Notes: generated from the letters alone by a model not told the origin. Positions 1 to 9,880 are shown, counted from the stretch's first letter. The stretch is DNA of 64,000 bases from Limnohabitans sp. Rim28 (GCF_000293865.2 NZ_ALKN02000003.1:203571-267570); one strand, 5' to 3'. Translations and numbers: made by a program.

Positions 1-593
1 ACGGCTTTGAAACCCTCGAAAAACTCGGTTTCCACGACTGGGGTTTTGACTATGTGCTGCTCGACTTTTTGGGCGACGTGGTGTGCGGCGGTTTCGGCCT
101 GCCGATCGCCCGTGACATGTGCCAAAAAGTCATCGTGGTCGCCAGCAACGACTTGCAGTCGCTGTATGTGGCCAACAACGTGTGCAGCGCGGTCGAATAC
201 TTCCGCAAGCTCGGCGGCAACGTGGGCGTGGCCGGCATGGTCATCAACAAGGACGACGGTACAGGCGAGGCCCAGGCTTTTGCCACCAACGCCGGCATCC
301 CCGTGCTGGCCGCGATCCCTGCCAACGAAGACATCCGCCGCAAGAGCGCCAGCTACGAAATCATTGGCCGTCCTGATGGCGAGTGGGGCCCGTTGTTCGC
401 CGAATTGGCCAAGAACGTGGCCGAGGCACCGCCCCAGCGCCCCAAGCCCCAGACCCAAGACCAATTGCTGGGCCTGTTCAGCGCCGACGTGGTCGGTCGC
501 AACGTGGTGCTCGAGCCCGCCACCGTGTTCGACATGGTGGGCAAGCACGAAGACATCAAACCCTCGCTGGAAGTCGTCTACGACGCGGCTTGA
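1..593 (+). CDS. bchX: Chlorophyllide a reductase iron protein BchX, 3' part
   Basis: Partial gene; the frame is already open at base 3 and runs 196 residues to TGA at 591-593. BchX is the NifH-like ATPase that feeds electrons to the BchYZ catalytic component when chlorophyllide a is reduced to bacteriochlorophyllide. Visible is the C-terminal half, including the [18 protein letters not shown] segment whose Cys is one of the two that hold the [4Fe-4S] cluster between subunits in this family. The P-loop and the first cluster Cys lie left of the window. bchY follows 53 bp downstream on the same strand. The assignment against BchL rests on direct adjacency to bchYZ and the BchX-type tail; a true BchL is found at 33881-34792. 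Confidence 0.95.
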   Translation, partial: GFETLEKLGFHDWGFDYVLLDFLGDVVCGGFGLPIARDMCQKVIVVASNDLQSLYVANNVCSAVEYFRKLGGNVGVAGMVINKDDGTGEAQAFATNAGIPVLAAIPANEDIRRKSASYEIIGRPDGEWGPLFAELAKNVAEAPPQRPKPQTQDQLLGLFSADVVGRNVVLEPATVFDMVGKHEDIKPSLEVVYDAA

Positions 594-646
594 GCCTTGT
601 TGCACCCCCCCGCTGAAAAACACGCTGACACATCCAGGACACGGCC

Positions 647-2209
647 ATGACACGCACCATCCCGATTCACCCCAGCCCCAAAGCTGCTGATCCTGCCAAC
701 CCGGCGGGGCTGCAAGGCGACGGCATGGGTTGCCACGCTGGGACAGAGGCCATGGTGGCCGCAGCCAAAGAAGCGGGCAAGTCCGAGGTGCTCGACCAAT
801 ACGCCCGCGACTACCCGCGCCAGCCCGATGCCGGACCACACGACCAGCCGCAAAGCATGTGCCCGGCGTTTGGTTCGCTGCGCGTGGGTTTGCGCATGAA
901 ACGCACGGCCACGATTTTGTCGGGTTCGGCCTGCTGCGTGTATGGCCTGACCTTCACTTCGCACTTTTACGGTGCGCGTCGCAGCGTGGGCTATGTGCCC
1001 TTCAACTCCGAGTCGCTGGTCACGGGCAAGTTGTTCGAAGACATCCGCGATGCGGTGCACGCCGAGGCTGACCCTGAGCAGGTGGACACCATCGTCATCA
1101 TCAACCTGTGCGTACCCACCGCCAGTGGTGTGCCGCTCCAGCTCTTGCCCAAAGAGATCAATGGCGTGCGCATCATCGGCATCGACGTGCCCGGTTTTGG
1201 CGTACCCACCCATGCCGAAGCCAAGGACGTGCTGGCCGGTGCGATGCTCAAATACGCCCGCGAAGAAATCATGAGTGGCCCGGTGGCCGCGCCCCGTGCC
1301 GGTCGTGGCGACTTGCCCACGGTGGCCCTGCTCGGCGAGATGTTCCCGGCCGATCCGGTCATCATCGGCCAGATGCTCGCCCCCATGGGCCTGGCCGCAG
1401 GCCCCGTGGTGCCCACCCGCGAATGGCGCGAGTTGTACGCCGCGCTCGACTGCTCGGTGGCTGCCGCCATCCACCCGTTTTACACCGCCAGCGTGCGCGA
1501 ATTCAAAGCGGCGGGTCGCCCCGTGGTGGGTTCGGCCCCTGTAGGTTTGGAGGGCACACAAGACTGGTTGCAAAACATCGGCCAGGCGGCAGGCATCGCG
1601 CAGGCGCAAATCGATGTGGCGCGCAACCAAGCCCTCGCGCAAATGCGCGGTTTGTTGATGCAAAAGCCGATTTCGGGCCGCATCACCCTGAGTGGCTACG
1701 AAGGCTCTGAGTTGTTGGTCGGCCGCTTGCTCATCGAATGCGGTGCCGATGTGCGCTATGTGGGCTCAGCGTGCCCCGCCACCGAGTGGAACGCACACGA
1801 CATCGAGTGGCTCAAAGCCAAAGGCGTGCAGGTGCAAATGCGCGCCTCGCTCGAGCAAGACCTCAATGCCATGTACGAGTACCGGCCGCAGTTGGCCATT
1901 GGCACCACACCGGTGGTGCAGATCGCCAAACAAAACAGCGTGCCTTCGCTGTACTTCACCAACCTGATTTCGGCCAGGCCCCTGATGGGTGTGGCCGGCG
2001 CGGGTTCGCTGGTGCAGGTGGTGCAAGCGGCCATGGGCAACCAGGCCCGCTTTGACGCCATGAAGGATTTCTTTGGCGATGTAGGGGCAGGCCACGCCGC
2101 AGGCGTGTGGGAGTCCGTACCCAAAGACCGCCCCGAGTTCAAGGCTGAAACGCGCCGCCAAATTGAAAAGCTCTTGAAAAAGCGCAAAGCCGAGGAGATG
2201 GGCTCATGA
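647..2209 (+). CDS. bchY: Chlorophyllide a reductase subunit Y
   Basis: 520 residues, the usual BchY size. With BchZ it forms the nitrogenase-MoFe-like component that reduces the C7=C8 bond of chlorophyllide a using electrons from BchX. Cysteines typical of the cluster-binding half are visible at about 72 ([10 protein letters not shown]), 96-97 (GSACCVYGL) and 155 (NLCVP). The ATG at 647 follows the bchX stop by 53 bp. Its TGA overlaps the bchZ ATG in an ATGA junction (2206-2209), so the two subunits are probably made by coupled translation. No sign of truncation or transfer; codon use matches the neighbours. Confidence 0.97.
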   Translation: MTRTIPIHPSPKAADPANPAGLQGDGMGCHAGTEAMVAAAKEAGKSEVLDQYARDYPRQPDAGPHDQPQSMCPAFGSLRVGLRMKRTATILSGSACCVYGLTFTSHFYGARRSVGYVPFNSESLVTGKLFEDIRDAVHAEADPEQVDTIVIINLCVPTASGVPLQLLPKEINGVRIIGIDVPGFGVPTHAEAKDVLAGAMLKYAREEIMSGPVAAPRAGRGDLPTVALLGEMFPADPVIIGQMLAPMGLAAGPVVPTREWRELYAALDCSVAAAIHPFYTASVREFKAAGRPVVGSAPVGLEGTQDWLQNIGQAAGIAQAQIDVARNQALAQMRGLLMQKPISGRITLSGYEGSELLVGRLLIECGADVRYVGSACPATEWNAHDIEWLKAKGVQVQMRASLEQDLNAMYEYRPQLAIGTTPVVQIAKQNSVPSLYFTNLISARPLMGVAGAGSLVQVVQAAMGNQARFDAMKDFFGDVGAGHAAGVWESVPKDRPEFKAETRRQIEKLLKKRKAEEMGS

Positions 2210-3732
2210 ACCAAGTGTCTCCACCCCCCAGCTCGGTGGCCAAGCCCAAATCGCCCCTCATCTTGGACCACGACCGCGCAGGCGGTTACTGGGGTGCGGT
2301 GTACGTGTTCACCGCCATCAAGGGCTTGCAAGTCGTGATCGACGGCCCTGTGGGTTGCGAAAACCTGCCCGTGACCTCTGTGCTGCACTACACCGACGCA
2401 TTGCCCCCACACGAGTTGCCCATTGTGGTGACGGGCTTGGCTGAAGAACAGCTGGGTCGCGAAGGCACCGAAGGCGCCATGAAGCGTGCCCATGCCACCC
2501 TGGACCCCGAACTTCCTGCCGTGGTGGTGACCGGCTCGATCGCCGAGATGATCGGTGGTGGCGTGACGCCCGAAGGCACCAACATCGCGCGCTTTTTACC
2601 GCGCACCATCGACGAAGACCAGTGGCAATGCGCCAACCGCGCCATGTATTGGCTCTGGAGCGAATACGGTCTGCGCAAAGTGCCTGCGCGCAAACCCTTT
2701 GAAGAACGCCCCGTGGGCGAAAAGCCCCGCGTCAACATCATCGGCCCATGCTACGGCACCTTCAACAGTGCCAGCGACCTGGCCGAAATCCGCCGCTTGG
2801 TGCAAGGCATCGGGGCCGAGGTCAACATGGTGTTCCCGCTGGGCAGCCACCTGGCCGATGTGTCACGCTTGGTGGAAGCCGATGTGAACATTTGCATGTA
2901 CCGCGAGTTCGGCCGCATGTTGTGTGAGGCGCTGGAGCGCCCCTACCTGCAAGCGCCCATCGGGCTGCACAGCACCACCCACTTTCTGCGCAAGCTGGGC
3001 GAGTTGCTGCACCTGGACCCTGAGCCTTTCATTGAGCGCGAAAAGCACACCACCCTCAAGCCCATGTGGGACCTGTGGCGCTCGGTCACGCAAGATTTCT
3101 TTGCCACCGCGAGCTTTGCGGTGGTGGCAGGCGAGACTTATTCGCGGGGCCTGAAAAACTTCCTTGAAAAAGAAATGGGCTTGCCCTGTCGCTTCAGCGT
3201 GTCGCGCACTGCAGGCAACAAAACAGACAACGCCAGTGTGCGTGATTTGGTCAAAACCCAAACGCCATTGATCATGTTTGGCAGTTACAACGAACGCATG
3301 TACCTGAGCGAGATTTCGGGCGGCAGTCCGATGCGCGCGGCTTTCATTCCCGCATCGTTTCCGGGCGCCATCATCCGCCGCCACACTGGGACCCCCTTCA
3401 TGGGTTACAGCGGCGCGAGCTACCTGATTCAAGAGGTGTGCAACGCGTTGTTTGATGCGCTGTTCCACATCCTGCCCTTGGGCACCGACATGGACAAGGC
3501 CCCGGCCACACAAGCGCGTGGCGTGGCGCCCCCCAACGCCAGTTGGCAAGACCAGGCTCAGCAACGCCTGCGCGATGTGGTGCAAAGCCAACCGGTGTTG
3601 GTGCAGATCTCTGCGGCCAAACGCTTGCGCGATCAAGCCGAGCAGCTGTCGCAAGCGCAAGGCCAAAACGAGGTGACTGAAGCCCATGTGAACGCGGCCA
3701 GCCGCGAACTGGGCTTGGGGGTAGCGGCATGA
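2206..3732 (+). CDS. bchZ: Chlorophyllide a reductase subunit Z
   Basis: 508 residues. Partner of BchY in the catalytic tetramer of chlorophyllide a oxidoreductase. The N-terminus has the nitrogenase-like [12 protein letters not shown] segment with Cys about 51, and the C-terminus has the small helical tail seen in BchB/BchZ families (roughly 440-505). ATGA overlap with bchY at the start. The stop TGA (3730-3732) overlaps the ATG of a 43-codon mini-ORF that fills the leader in front of pufB. In purple bacteria the puf promoter region often lies in or just after bchZ; no consensus promoter was obvious here, and the bchXYZ-puf units probably also read through as a superoperon. Confidence 0.97.
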   Translation: MNQVSPPPSSVAKPKSPLILDHDRAGGYWGAVYVFTAIKGLQVVIDGPVGCENLPVTSVLHYTDALPPHELPIVVTGLAEEQLGREGTEGAMKRAHATLDPELPAVVVTGSIAEMIGGGVTPEGTNIARFLPRTIDEDQWQCANRAMYWLWSEYGLRKVPARKPFEERPVGEKPRVNIIGPCYGTFNSASDLAEIRRLVQGIGAEVNMVFPLGSHLADVSRLVEADVNICMYREFGRMLCEALERPYLQAPIGLHSTTHFLRKLGELLHLDPEPFIEREKHTTLKPMWDLWRSVTQDFFATASFAVVAGETYSRGLKNFLEKEMGLPCRFSVSRTAGNKTDNASVRDLVKTQTPLIMFGSYNERMYLSEISGGSPMRAAFIPASFPGAIIRRHTGTPFMGYSGASYLIQEVCNALFDALFHILPLGTDMDKAPATQARGVAPPNASWQDQAQQRLRDVVQSQPVLVQISAAKRLRDQAEQLSQAQGQNEVTEAHVNAASRELGLGVAA

Positions 3733-3860
3733 GCCACACCCGGATCAACACAACAGCAGGGGCCGACATGTTCGGTGCCTTGACCCCGATGTCGTGGCCT
3801 TTGGCTGCGGATGCCCATCTGCGCGGGCTGTGCGCAACCCGGGTCGCAAGGCCTCTTTAG
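3729..3860 (+). CDS. 43-aa leader mini-ORF between bchZ and pufB
   Basis: ATG overlaps the bchZ stop (ATGA) and the frame closes at TAG 3858-3860, 12 bp before pufB. The product is small and Arg-rich at its end ([14 protein letters not shown]) with no membrane span, so it does not resemble the roughly 74-residue, membrane-spanning PufQ that occupies this slot in Rhodobacter. It may be a leader peptide, an evolving remnant or only untranslated leader RNA. A comparable mini-ORF of 36 codons precedes pucB. Function unknown; existence as protein is unproven. Confidence 0.35.
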   Translation: MSHTRINTTAGADMFGALTPMSWPLAADAHLRGLCATRVARPL

Positions 3861-3872
3861 AAGGAGCAAAAC

Positions 3873-4016
3873 ATGTCCACCAAGACATCAATATCCGGAC
3901 TCACCGATGAGGAAGCCCAGGAGTTCCACCACTACTGGATGCAGGGCACCGTAGGCTTCACAGCAGTTGCTGTGTTGGCCCACATCCTGGTCTGGGCGTG
4001 GCGTCCCTGGTTCTGA
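3873..4016 (+). CDS. pufB: LH1 antenna beta polypeptide PufB
   Basis: 47 residues, too short for most ORF filters. Single membrane span with the LH1 beta pattern: acidic N-terminal segment ([15 protein letters not shown]), bacteriochlorophyll-ligand His at about 37 in [14 protein letters not shown], and the terminal RPWF that is typical of LH1 rather than LH2. A good ribosome site, AAGGAG at 3861-3866, precedes the ATG. It would normally be followed at once by pufA, but here pufA is 279 bp further on, with an unrecognised 74-codon gene between. Confidence 0.96.
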   Translation: MSTKTSISGLTDEEAQEFHHYWMQGTVGFTAVAVLAHILVWAWRPWF

Positions 4017-4060
4017 TTCAGAGCCTGATTTTTCAACCATAGATTGACGGAGTCACGGTC

Positions 4061-4285
4061 ATGCAAAACACCACCCACCTCAACGAGACCCATTCGCGTG
4101 CGGATGAGTCTCCTGCTTACTGGTCCATTTTCCTCATCGGATTCGGATGCCTGTTTGTGGTCGTCGTTCTGGCCAAACTGGTCGGCGTTCACTGGCGGGA
4201 TTTGTTGCCCGGTGCTGAAGATGCCAAGAGCATGAGTCAGGGGGTCAAAGCTGCTGTGTACACCTTCATGTCCCACATCATTTAG
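4061..4285 (+). CDS. Unrecognised 74-aa single-span membrane protein between pufB and pufA
   Basis: 74 codons starting at ATG 4061, with GGAG about 10 bp upstream. Seen: a polar N-terminus (1-19), one hydrophobic span at about 21-43 ([10 protein letters not shown] then [14 protein letters not shown]), then HWRDLLPG and an amphipathic tail ([14 protein letters not shown]). The TAG stop at 4283-4285 is embedded in the AGGAG ribosome site of pufA, so it is tied to pufA translation. It is not an LH1 alpha or beta chain: it lacks the RPWF end and the MWRIW start. The layout (short N-terminus, one helix, LLP just after it, amphipathic tail) recalls the PufX class of LH1-associated peptides, but that is a resemblance in architecture only. 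Probable role: a subunit or assembly factor of RC-LH1 (inference). Confidence 0.75.
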   Translation: MQNTTHLNETHSRADESPAYWSIFLIGFGCLFVVVVLAKLVGVHWRDLLPGAEDAKSMSQGVKAAVYTFMSHII

Positions 4286-4295
4286 GAGATTCACC

Positions 4296-4505
4296 ATGTG
4301 GAGAATTTGGCGACTTTACGACCCTTTGCGTGCCATGGTGCTGCAGGGTATTTTCTTGTTTGGCCTGGCCGCGATGATTCACCTCATCTTGCTCAGCACC
4401 AACAAATTCAACTGGCTCGACGGCGCGAAAAAACCCGTAGCAGCATCGGCGCAAAACTCGCCGCTGCCCGCTGCTGTGGCTTCGCTCCCAGCGCCCAAGT
4501 CCTGA
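4296..4505 (+). CDS. pufA: LH1 antenna alpha polypeptide PufA
   Basis: 69 residues. Begins [20 protein letters not shown], the standard LH1 alpha N-terminus, with the bacteriochlorophyll ligand His at 29 ([11 protein letters not shown]) and the NKFNWLDG exit segment on the periplasmic side, followed by an Ala/Pro-rich tail of about 25 residues. Its AGGAG at 4284-4288 overlaps the stop of the upstream 74-codon gene. A strong hairpin lies between its stop and pufL. With PufB it forms the ring around the reaction centre. Confidence 0.97.
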   Translation: MWRIWRLYDPLRAMVLQGIFLFGLAAMIHLILLSTNKFNWLDGAKKPVAASAQNSPLPAAVASLPAPKS

Positions 4506-4521
4506 TCCAGGACTTGCCGTC

Positions 4522-4559
4522 CAGGTGCTGCCATTGAACCCCGCTCAATGCAGCACCTG
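4522..4559 (+). other. Intercistronic mRNA hairpin between pufA and pufL
   Basis: Arm CAGGTGCTGCCATTGA (4522-4537), 7-base loop, arm TCAATGCAGCACCTG (4545-4559): 15 base pairs with one bulged C. There is no T-run after it, so it is not a full terminator. In Rhodobacter a hairpin at the same place protects the pufBA segment from 3' decay and gives antenna polypeptides in excess over reaction-centre subunits; the same role is inferred here. Confidence 0.85.
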
Positions 4560-4589
4560 TTCATCCACTGAAAGCAGGAGGACCCAACC

Positions 4590-5426
4590 ATGGCCATGCT
4601 GAATTTTGAGAAAAAGTACCGTGTTCGCGGTGGTACCCTGCTGGGTGGTGATTTGTTCGACTTTTGGGTCGGCCCGTTTTACGTCGGATTTTTCGGCGTC
4701 ACAACCCTCTTCTTTTCGTTCCTGGGCACGGCGCTCATTTTGTGGGGAGCCTCACAAGGCCCGACCTGGAACCTTTGGCAAATCAGCATCGCACCGCCTG
4801 ATTTGTCGTACGGCCTGCGCTTTGCACCCCTGATGGAAGGCGGCCTGTGGCAGCTCATCACGGTGTGTGCCCTGGGCGCCTTTGGCTCGTGGATGATGCG
4901 CGAGGTCGAGATCTGCCGCAAGCTGGGCATGGGCTTTCATGTGCCCGTGGCTTTTGGTGTGGCGATCTCTGCGTACTTCACTTTGGTGGTGATCCGTCCT
5001 GTGCTCATGGGTGCATGGGGTCACGGTTTCCCGTACGGCATCTACAGCCACTTGGACTGGGTCTCCAACGTGGGCTACCAGTACCTGCACTTTCACTACA
5101 ACCCGGCGCACATGATCGCCGTGAGTTTCTTCTTCGCCAGCGTGTTTGCATTGTCCTTGCACGGTGGTTTGATTTTGTCTTCCACCAACCCCGCACCGGG
5201 CACCGTGGTCAAGACACCCGAGCACGAAGACACCTTCTTCCGCGACATCATCGGCTACTCGATTGGCACCTTGGGCATCCACCGTTTGGGTTTGTTCTTG
5301 GCCTTGGCCGCCGTGCTGTTCAGCGCCCTGTGCATCGTGCTCAGCGGCCCCTTCTGGAGCCGTGGCTGGCCCGAGTGGTGGAGCTGGTGGCTGAACATGC
5401 CGATCTGGTCACAGTGGCCCGTCTGA
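4590..5426 (+). CDS. pufL: Photosynthetic reaction centre L subunit
   Basis: 278 residues, five predicted membrane helices. Opens with [20 protein letters not shown], the family's standard start. The fourth and fifth helices carry the expected His ligands for special-pair bacteriochlorophyll and the non-haem iron ([27 protein letters not shown]). ATG at 4590 is preceded by AGGAGG (4575-4581 region). L and M bind the bacteriochlorophylls, bacteriopheophytins and quinones that carry out charge separation. pufM follows after 51 bp. Confidence 0.98.
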   Translation: MAMLNFEKKYRVRGGTLLGGDLFDFWVGPFYVGFFGVTTLFFSFLGTALILWGASQGPTWNLWQISIAPPDLSYGLRFAPLMEGGLWQLITVCALGAFGSWMMREVEICRKLGMGFHVPVAFGVAISAYFTLVVIRPVLMGAWGHGFPYGIYSHLDWVSNVGYQYLHFHYNPAHMIAVSFFFASVFALSLHGGLILSSTNPAPGTVVKTPEHEDTFFRDIIGYSIGTLGIHRLGLFLALAAVLFSALCIVLSGPFWSRGWPEWWSWWLNMPIWSQWPV

Positions 5427-5477
5427 GACGGTCTGAACACACACAGACTGAATCCAAAGAATTGAGGAGTTAAGCAA

Positions 5478-6455
5478 ATGGCCGACTATCAAAACCTGTT
5501 CACCACGGTGCAAGCTGTGGGTCCGGTACACCAAGGGGTGCCACTCGGACCCGGCAACAGCCCTCGCACGGGGCAGCCCCTGATCAACTACTGGGTGGGC
5601 AAGCTGGGCAATGCGCAGCTGGGTCCGATTTACTTGGGCGGTTTGGGCCTGATCTCGCTGATCCTGGGCCTGATCGCCTTCACCCTGATTGGCATGAACA
5701 TGCTGGCTTCGGTCAATTACGACCCGATTCAGTTTGTGCGCCAACTGTTTTGGCTCTCACTGGAGCCACCTGCACCCAGTTACGGCCTGAGCATGCCGCC
5801 CCTCAACCAAGGCGGCTGGTTTCTGATTGTCGGCCTGTTCCTCACCGCATCGGTGTTGTTCTGGTGGGCCCGCACCTACCGCCGCGCGGTGGAGTTGGGC
5901 ATGGGCACGCACATCGCCTGGGCTTTCGCTGCAGCCATTTGGTTGTTCCTGGTGCTCGGTTTGTTCCGCCCCATCTTGATGGGTTCATGGGGTGAGGCTG
6001 TGCCTTACGGCATCTTCTCTCACCTGGACTGGACGGCAGCTTTCTCGCTGCGCTACGGCAACCTGTTCTACAACCCCTTCCACGCTTTGTCCATCGTGTT
6101 CTTGTACGGCTCAGCCCTGTTGTTTGCCATGCACGGTGCCACGATTTTGGCGGTGACCCGTTTCGGTGGTGAGCGCGAGATCGAGCAAATCACCGATCGC
6201 GGCACGGCCTCAGAGCGCGCCGCGTTGTTCTGGCGCTGGACCATGGGCTTCAACGCCACGATGGAATCGATTCACCGCTGGGCTTGGTGGTTTGCGGTGC
6301 TGTGCCCCATTACAGGCGGCATTGGCATCTTGCTCACCGGCACGGTGGTGGACAACTGGTACCTGTGGGCCATCAAACATGGTGTGGCACCGCCATACCC
6401 CGAAATTTTCCCAGGGATGGTTGACCCTGCGCTGAGCACTGGAGCCAAGCCATGA
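5478..6455 (+). CDS. pufM: Photosynthetic reaction centre M subunit
   Basis: 325 residues with five membrane helices. Shows the conserved YNPFHALSI and AMHGATIL segments with special-pair and iron His ligands, the [14 protein letters not shown] loop that supplies the Glu ligand to the non-haem iron, and [11 protein letters not shown] with the final iron His. GAGG at 5464-5467 precedes ATG 5478. Its TGA overlaps the ATG of pufC (ATGA at 6452-6455). This is the gene used as a marker for anoxygenic phototrophs, and its sequence would place the organism precisely. Confidence 0.98.
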   Translation: MADYQNLFTTVQAVGPVHQGVPLGPGNSPRTGQPLINYWVGKLGNAQLGPIYLGGLGLISLILGLIAFTLIGMNMLASVNYDPIQFVRQLFWLSLEPPAPSYGLSMPPLNQGGWFLIVGLFLTASVLFWWARTYRRAVELGMGTHIAWAFAAAIWLFLVLGLFRPILMGSWGEAVPYGIFSHLDWTAAFSLRYGNLFYNPFHALSIVFLYGSALLFAMHGATILAVTRFGGEREIEQITDRGTASERAALFWRWTMGFNATMESIHRWAWWFAVLCPITGGIGILLTGTVVDNWYLWAIKHGVAPPYPEIFPGMVDPALSTGAKP

Positions 6456-7513
6456 ACATGACTATTTCTTCCACAACAGGCTGGACCGGCCGCATGGTCA
6501 AAGCTTTGGGACTGACACTGGCGGGTTTGGTGTTGGCGGGCTGTGAGCGCCCGATTCCCGAATCCGTACAAAGCGGCTACCGGGGCACCGGTATGGCGCA
6601 GATCTACAACGCCCGCTTGCTCGAGGTCAAAACCGACCTCAACCAACCGCCCGCAGTCATTCCATCACCTGGATCGGAAGGCCCCAAGGCTTCGCAGGTT
6701 TACAAAAACGTCAAGGTGCTGGGCAACTTGAGTGTGGGTGAGTTCAACCGGCTCATGGTCTCGATGACCAGCTGGGTGGCCCCCAACGAAGGCTGCGCCT
6801 ACTGCCACGCCTTGCCCAACTTTGAAGACGACAGCAAGTACACCAAAGTGGTGGCCCGTCGCATGGTCGAGATGACGCAACACATCAACTCGGATTGGCA
6901 GCCGCACGTCGCCCAAACCGGGGTGACTTGCTACACCTGCCACCGTGGCGAGCCTGTGCCCAATGCCATCTGGTTCAAAGCCAACCACCAGCCTTATGGC
7001 TCCAACTTCATGGGTGACAAGGCGGGCCAAAACGAGCCTTCTCCAGTGGTCAATTTGTCCTCTTTGCCCAACGATCCGTTCACACCGTTTTTGCTGGGCA
7101 ATGAAAACATCCGTCTGAATGGTCCGACAGCGCTGCCATCGGGCAACCGCCAGTCGATCAAGCAGGGCGAGTGGACGTATGGCTTGATGACCCACATGTC
7201 GACCGCATTGGGTGTCAATTGCACCTATTGCCACAACACGCAGTCGTTCCAGAACTGGGAAATCAGTCCCCCACAACGCACGACGGCTTGGCATGGGATC
7301 CGCATGGCGCGTGACCTGAACCTGACCTATATGGAGCCTTTGACCGAGGTGTTCCCGGCGCACCGAAAGGGGCCTTTGGGTGACGTGGCCAAGATGAACT
7401 GCGCGACTTGCCACCAAGGTGCTTACAAGCCACTGAATGGCGCACCGATGGCCAAGGACTTCCCTGAGTTGCTCAAACCCGCATTGGCTGCTGCCAAAGT
7501 GGCGGCCAAGTAG
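6452..7513 (+). CDS. pufC: Reaction-centre tetrahaem cytochrome c subunit PufC
   Basis: 353 residues. Four haem-binding CXXCH motifs at about 115-119 (CAYCH), 160-164 (CYTCH), 257-261 (CTYCH) and 317-321 (CATCH). The N-terminus has a hydrophobic segment ending in the lipobox LAGC (Cys about 31), so the protein should be a lipid-anchored periplasmic subunit. It relays electrons to the photo-oxidised special pair; the HiPIP encoded at 56027-56353 is a candidate donor. Its four haems require the Ccm system, which is encoded at the other end of this cluster. ATGA coupled to pufM. Confidence 0.97.
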   Translation: MNMTISSTTGWTGRMVKALGLTLAGLVLAGCERPIPESVQSGYRGTGMAQIYNARLLEVKTDLNQPPAVIPSPGSEGPKASQVYKNVKVLGNLSVGEFNRLMVSMTSWVAPNEGCAYCHALPNFEDDSKYTKVVARRMVEMTQHINSDWQPHVAQTGVTCYTCHRGEPVPNAIWFKANHQPYGSNFMGDKAGQNEPSPVVNLSSLPNDPFTPFLLGNENIRLNGPTALPSGNRQSIKQGEWTYGLMTHMSTALGVNCTYCHNTQSFQNWEISPPQRTTAWHGIRMARDLNLTYMEPLTEVFPAHRKGPLGDVAKMNCATCHQGAYKPLNGAPMAKDFPELLKPALAAAKVAAK

Positions 7514-7542
7514 TCTCAGCAGCGCCATACCGGACACCCGTC

Positions 7543-8355
7543 ATGGAAGCCAGCACCTCACTTCATGACCCACTGTCCGGTGTGGTGGTGGTGCTGTTGG
7601 CCGACTTTTTGCGGCAGCACCAAGGATGGGGTTGGTTGCGCTTGGTCGCCGGTGCGACGCCCTACAAAGAAGTGCCCGGCCTGACCATGATCAAGGTCAT
7701 GGGCAGTGGTCACGGCGGGGGTTTTAGCCTCAGGCCCAGTGCCACGCACCAAGGCCTGATCTGCAACTTCAGCCACCTCGATTTGGCACTGCGGTTTTTG
7801 GACAGTCCGGCCGTGCAGGCTTACCGCAGTCGCGCCCGTGAGTGGTGGACTGGCGTGATGTCGGTGCAATCGGCCAGGGGCCATTGGGACAAGCAAGCTT
7901 GGCAATCCACCAGTCCAGAGGCTTTGGGCCAGCACACAGGCAGCGAAGAAGCCCAGCGTGCCCCTTTTGCGGTGCTGACACGGGCGAGCATTGTGCCCAC
8001 CAAGGCCATGGCGTTTTGGCGCTATGCACCCGCTGCACAAGCCGATTTGTCGCAAGCCCCAGGTTGCTTGTTGGCCATGGGTTTGGGGGAGGCCCCTTTG
8101 GTGCGTCAATGCACTTTCAGCCTTTGGAAAGACACGGGCAGCATGCTGCAGTACGCCCAGCAGGGGGCGCATCAAGTGGCCAGTGCGGCCGCTTACAAAC
8201 ACCAGTTTTTCTCGGAATCTCTTTTTGTTCGCATGCAGGTTTTGCAAATGGCGGGCGTCTGGATGGGCCGCAGTTATGAACCGCAGGTGCTCAAACTCTC
8301 GGCCGCTCCCCCTGTCGATTTGAAGGCGTCGGCCTTGGAGCCCAGCCATGTCTGA
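7543..8355 (+). CDS. crtA: Spheroidene monooxygenase CrtA
   Basis: 270 residues, within the range of CrtA. Catalyses oxygen-dependent C-2 oxidation of spheroidene to spheroidenone. Recognised from the family pattern LADFLRQH near the N-terminus, GLTMIKVMGSGHGGGFSL, and the FAVLTRASIVPTKAMAFWRY segment, plus position next to crtD/crtC. Starts 29 bp after pufC; the ribosome site is weak, so read-through from puf is likely. Its last 8 bp overlap crtD. Presence of CrtA implies aerobic conversion to keto-carotenoids. Confidence 0.9.
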   Translation: MEASTSLHDPLSGVVVVLLADFLRQHQGWGWLRLVAGATPYKEVPGLTMIKVMGSGHGGGFSLRPSATHQGLICNFSHLDLALRFLDSPAVQAYRSRAREWWTGVMSVQSARGHWDKQAWQSTSPEALGQHTGSEEAQRAPFAVLTRASIVPTKAMAFWRYAPAAQADLSQAPGCLLAMGLGEAPLVRQCTFSLWKDTGSMLQYAQQGAHQVASAAAYKHQFFSESLFVRMQVLQMAGVWMGRSYEPQVLKLSAAPPVDLKASALEPSHV

Positions 8356-9880
8356 GCAACGGGTGGTCATCGTCGGTGCCGGTATGGGCGGCTTGTCCAG
8401 TGCCATTGCCCTGGCTTACCAAGGTTTGCATGTCACCGTGGTGGAGGCTGCTGATGCCCCCGGTGGCAAGGTGCACAGCCGCGAAGTCAATGGCGCCCAC
8501 ATTGACAGCGGCCCCACCGTGTTCACCATGCGCTGGGTGTTCGACGCCTTGCTGCGCAGTGTGGGCACGAGCGTCGAGTCTGAGATGCGCATCAAGCCGC
8601 TGCAGGTCCTGGCACGCCACTTTTGGCCCGATGGCAGCCAACTCGATTTGTCGGCTGACGCGCGCGAGAGCGAAGCGGCCATTGCCGCATGGTCAAGTGG
8701 CGACGAGGCCCGCCGTTTCCGAGATTTTTGCAAAACCACGCGCCAGCTTTACGCCACGCTGGAAGGCCCCATGATCCGCGCCCAGCGCCCCAGCATGGGC
8801 GGTTTCATGGGCGACTTGGGGTTCAAAGGCTTGGGTGTTCTGGCCCAACTCGGTCCCATGCGCAGCCTGTGGCAGCAACTGGGCCAACAATTTTCCGATC
8901 CGCGTTTGCGTCAATTGTTTGCACGCTACGCCACCTATTGCGGCTCATCGCCCTGGGAGTCGCCAGCGACCTTGATGCTGATTGCGCAAGTGGAGATGGA
9001 CGGCGTTTGGTCGGTGGAGGGTGGCATGCATGGCATGGCCCAAGCGCTGGCCCGTGTCGCCCGACGTCACGGTGCGGTGTTCCGCTACCAAAGCACTTGT
9101 CAGCGCATCGAACAGCGCCAGGGCAGGGTGTCGGGTGTGCACTTGCAGTCGGGTGAGTTTTTGCCTGCAGACCGTGTGATTTTCAATGGCGATGCCGGTG
9201 CTTTGCGCCAAGGTCTCTTGGGTGAAGATGTCCGCAGGGCTGTCCCTCGGGACGCCCCGCCGCGTTCTTTGTCGGCGCTGACATGGTCCATGCACACCCC
9301 CACTGAGGGCGTCAAGCTGGACCGCCACAACGTGTTTTTTCAAAGCACCTACGCCAGCGAGTTCGAGGACATCTTCGAACGCCAGCGCCTGCCGCACAGC
9401 CCCACGGTCTATGTGTGCGCGCAAGACCGGCCCGCGCAGCTGGCGCCCGGCCTGGCCGAGCGTATTTTTTGTTTGGTCAACGCCCCCGCCTGCGGTGATG
9501 GCAACGGCATCACCGAGGAGGCCATTGAACAATGCCAAACCCGCACCTTTCAGCACCTTCAGCAGCTGGGTCTGTCACTGCAGCCCACGCCGGCCAACAG
9601 CCTTCGGACGACACCGCAGGATTTCCATCGGCGTTTTCCGGCGAGCGGGGGGGCGCTGTACGGGCAGGCGACGCACGGCTGGACCAGCATCTTCAGCAGA
9701 CCTGGCTCCACCACACCCCTGCAGGGCCTGTATCTGGCGGGGGGCAGCGTGCATCCGGGGCCGGGCGTGCCGATGGCAGCCTTGTCCGGGCAACGGGCGG
9801 CCGAGGCTGTGATGGCGAGCCTCGCTTCAACCAAAACGTTCCAGACGGGGGCTACCTTTGGTGGTATGTCGACGCCATGA
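8348..9880 (+). CDS. crtD: Hydroxyneurosporene/methoxyneurosporene desaturase CrtD
   Basis: 510 residues. FAD-dependent desaturase with an N-terminal Rossmann dinucleotide fold (VVIVGAGMGGLSSAIALA, about 5-22) followed by the EAADAPGGK element, and the C-terminal GLYLAGGSVHPGPGVPM motif of the CrtI/CrtD family. It introduces the C-3,4 double bond in acyclic carotenoids. Distinguished from the CrtI gene at 26304-27875 by linkage to crtA/crtC. Stop TGA at 9878-9880 overlaps the ATG at 9877 proposed for crtC. Confidence 0.93.
   Translation: MSEQRVVIVGAGMGGLSSAIALAYQGLHVTVVEAADAPGGKVHSREVNGAHIDSGPTVFTMRWVFDALLRSVGTSVESEMRIKPLQVLARHFWPDGSQLDLSADARESEAAIAAWSSGDEARRFRDFCKTTRQLYATLEGPMIRAQRPSMGGFMGDLGFKGLGVLAQLGPMRSLWQQLGQQFSDPRLRQLFARYATYCGSSPWESPATLMLIAQVEMDGVWSVEGGMHGMAQALARVARRHGAVFRYQSTCQRIEQRQGRVSGVHLQSGEFLPADRVIFNGDAGALRQGLLGEDVRRAVPRDAPPRSLSALTWSMHTPTEGVKLDRHNVFFQSTYASEFEDIFERQRLPHSPTVYVCAQDRPAQLAPGLAERIFCLVNAPACGDGNGITEEAIEQCQTRTFQHLQQLGLSLQPTPANSLRTTPQDFHRRFPASGGALYGQATHGWTSIFSRPGSTTPLQGLYLAGGSVHPGPGVPMAALSGQRAAEAVMASLASTKTFQTGATFGGMSTP

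Noticed and set aside
3729..3860. The mini-ORF before pufB as pufQ
   Set aside because: It is shorter than PufQ and has no membrane helix, so only position matches.
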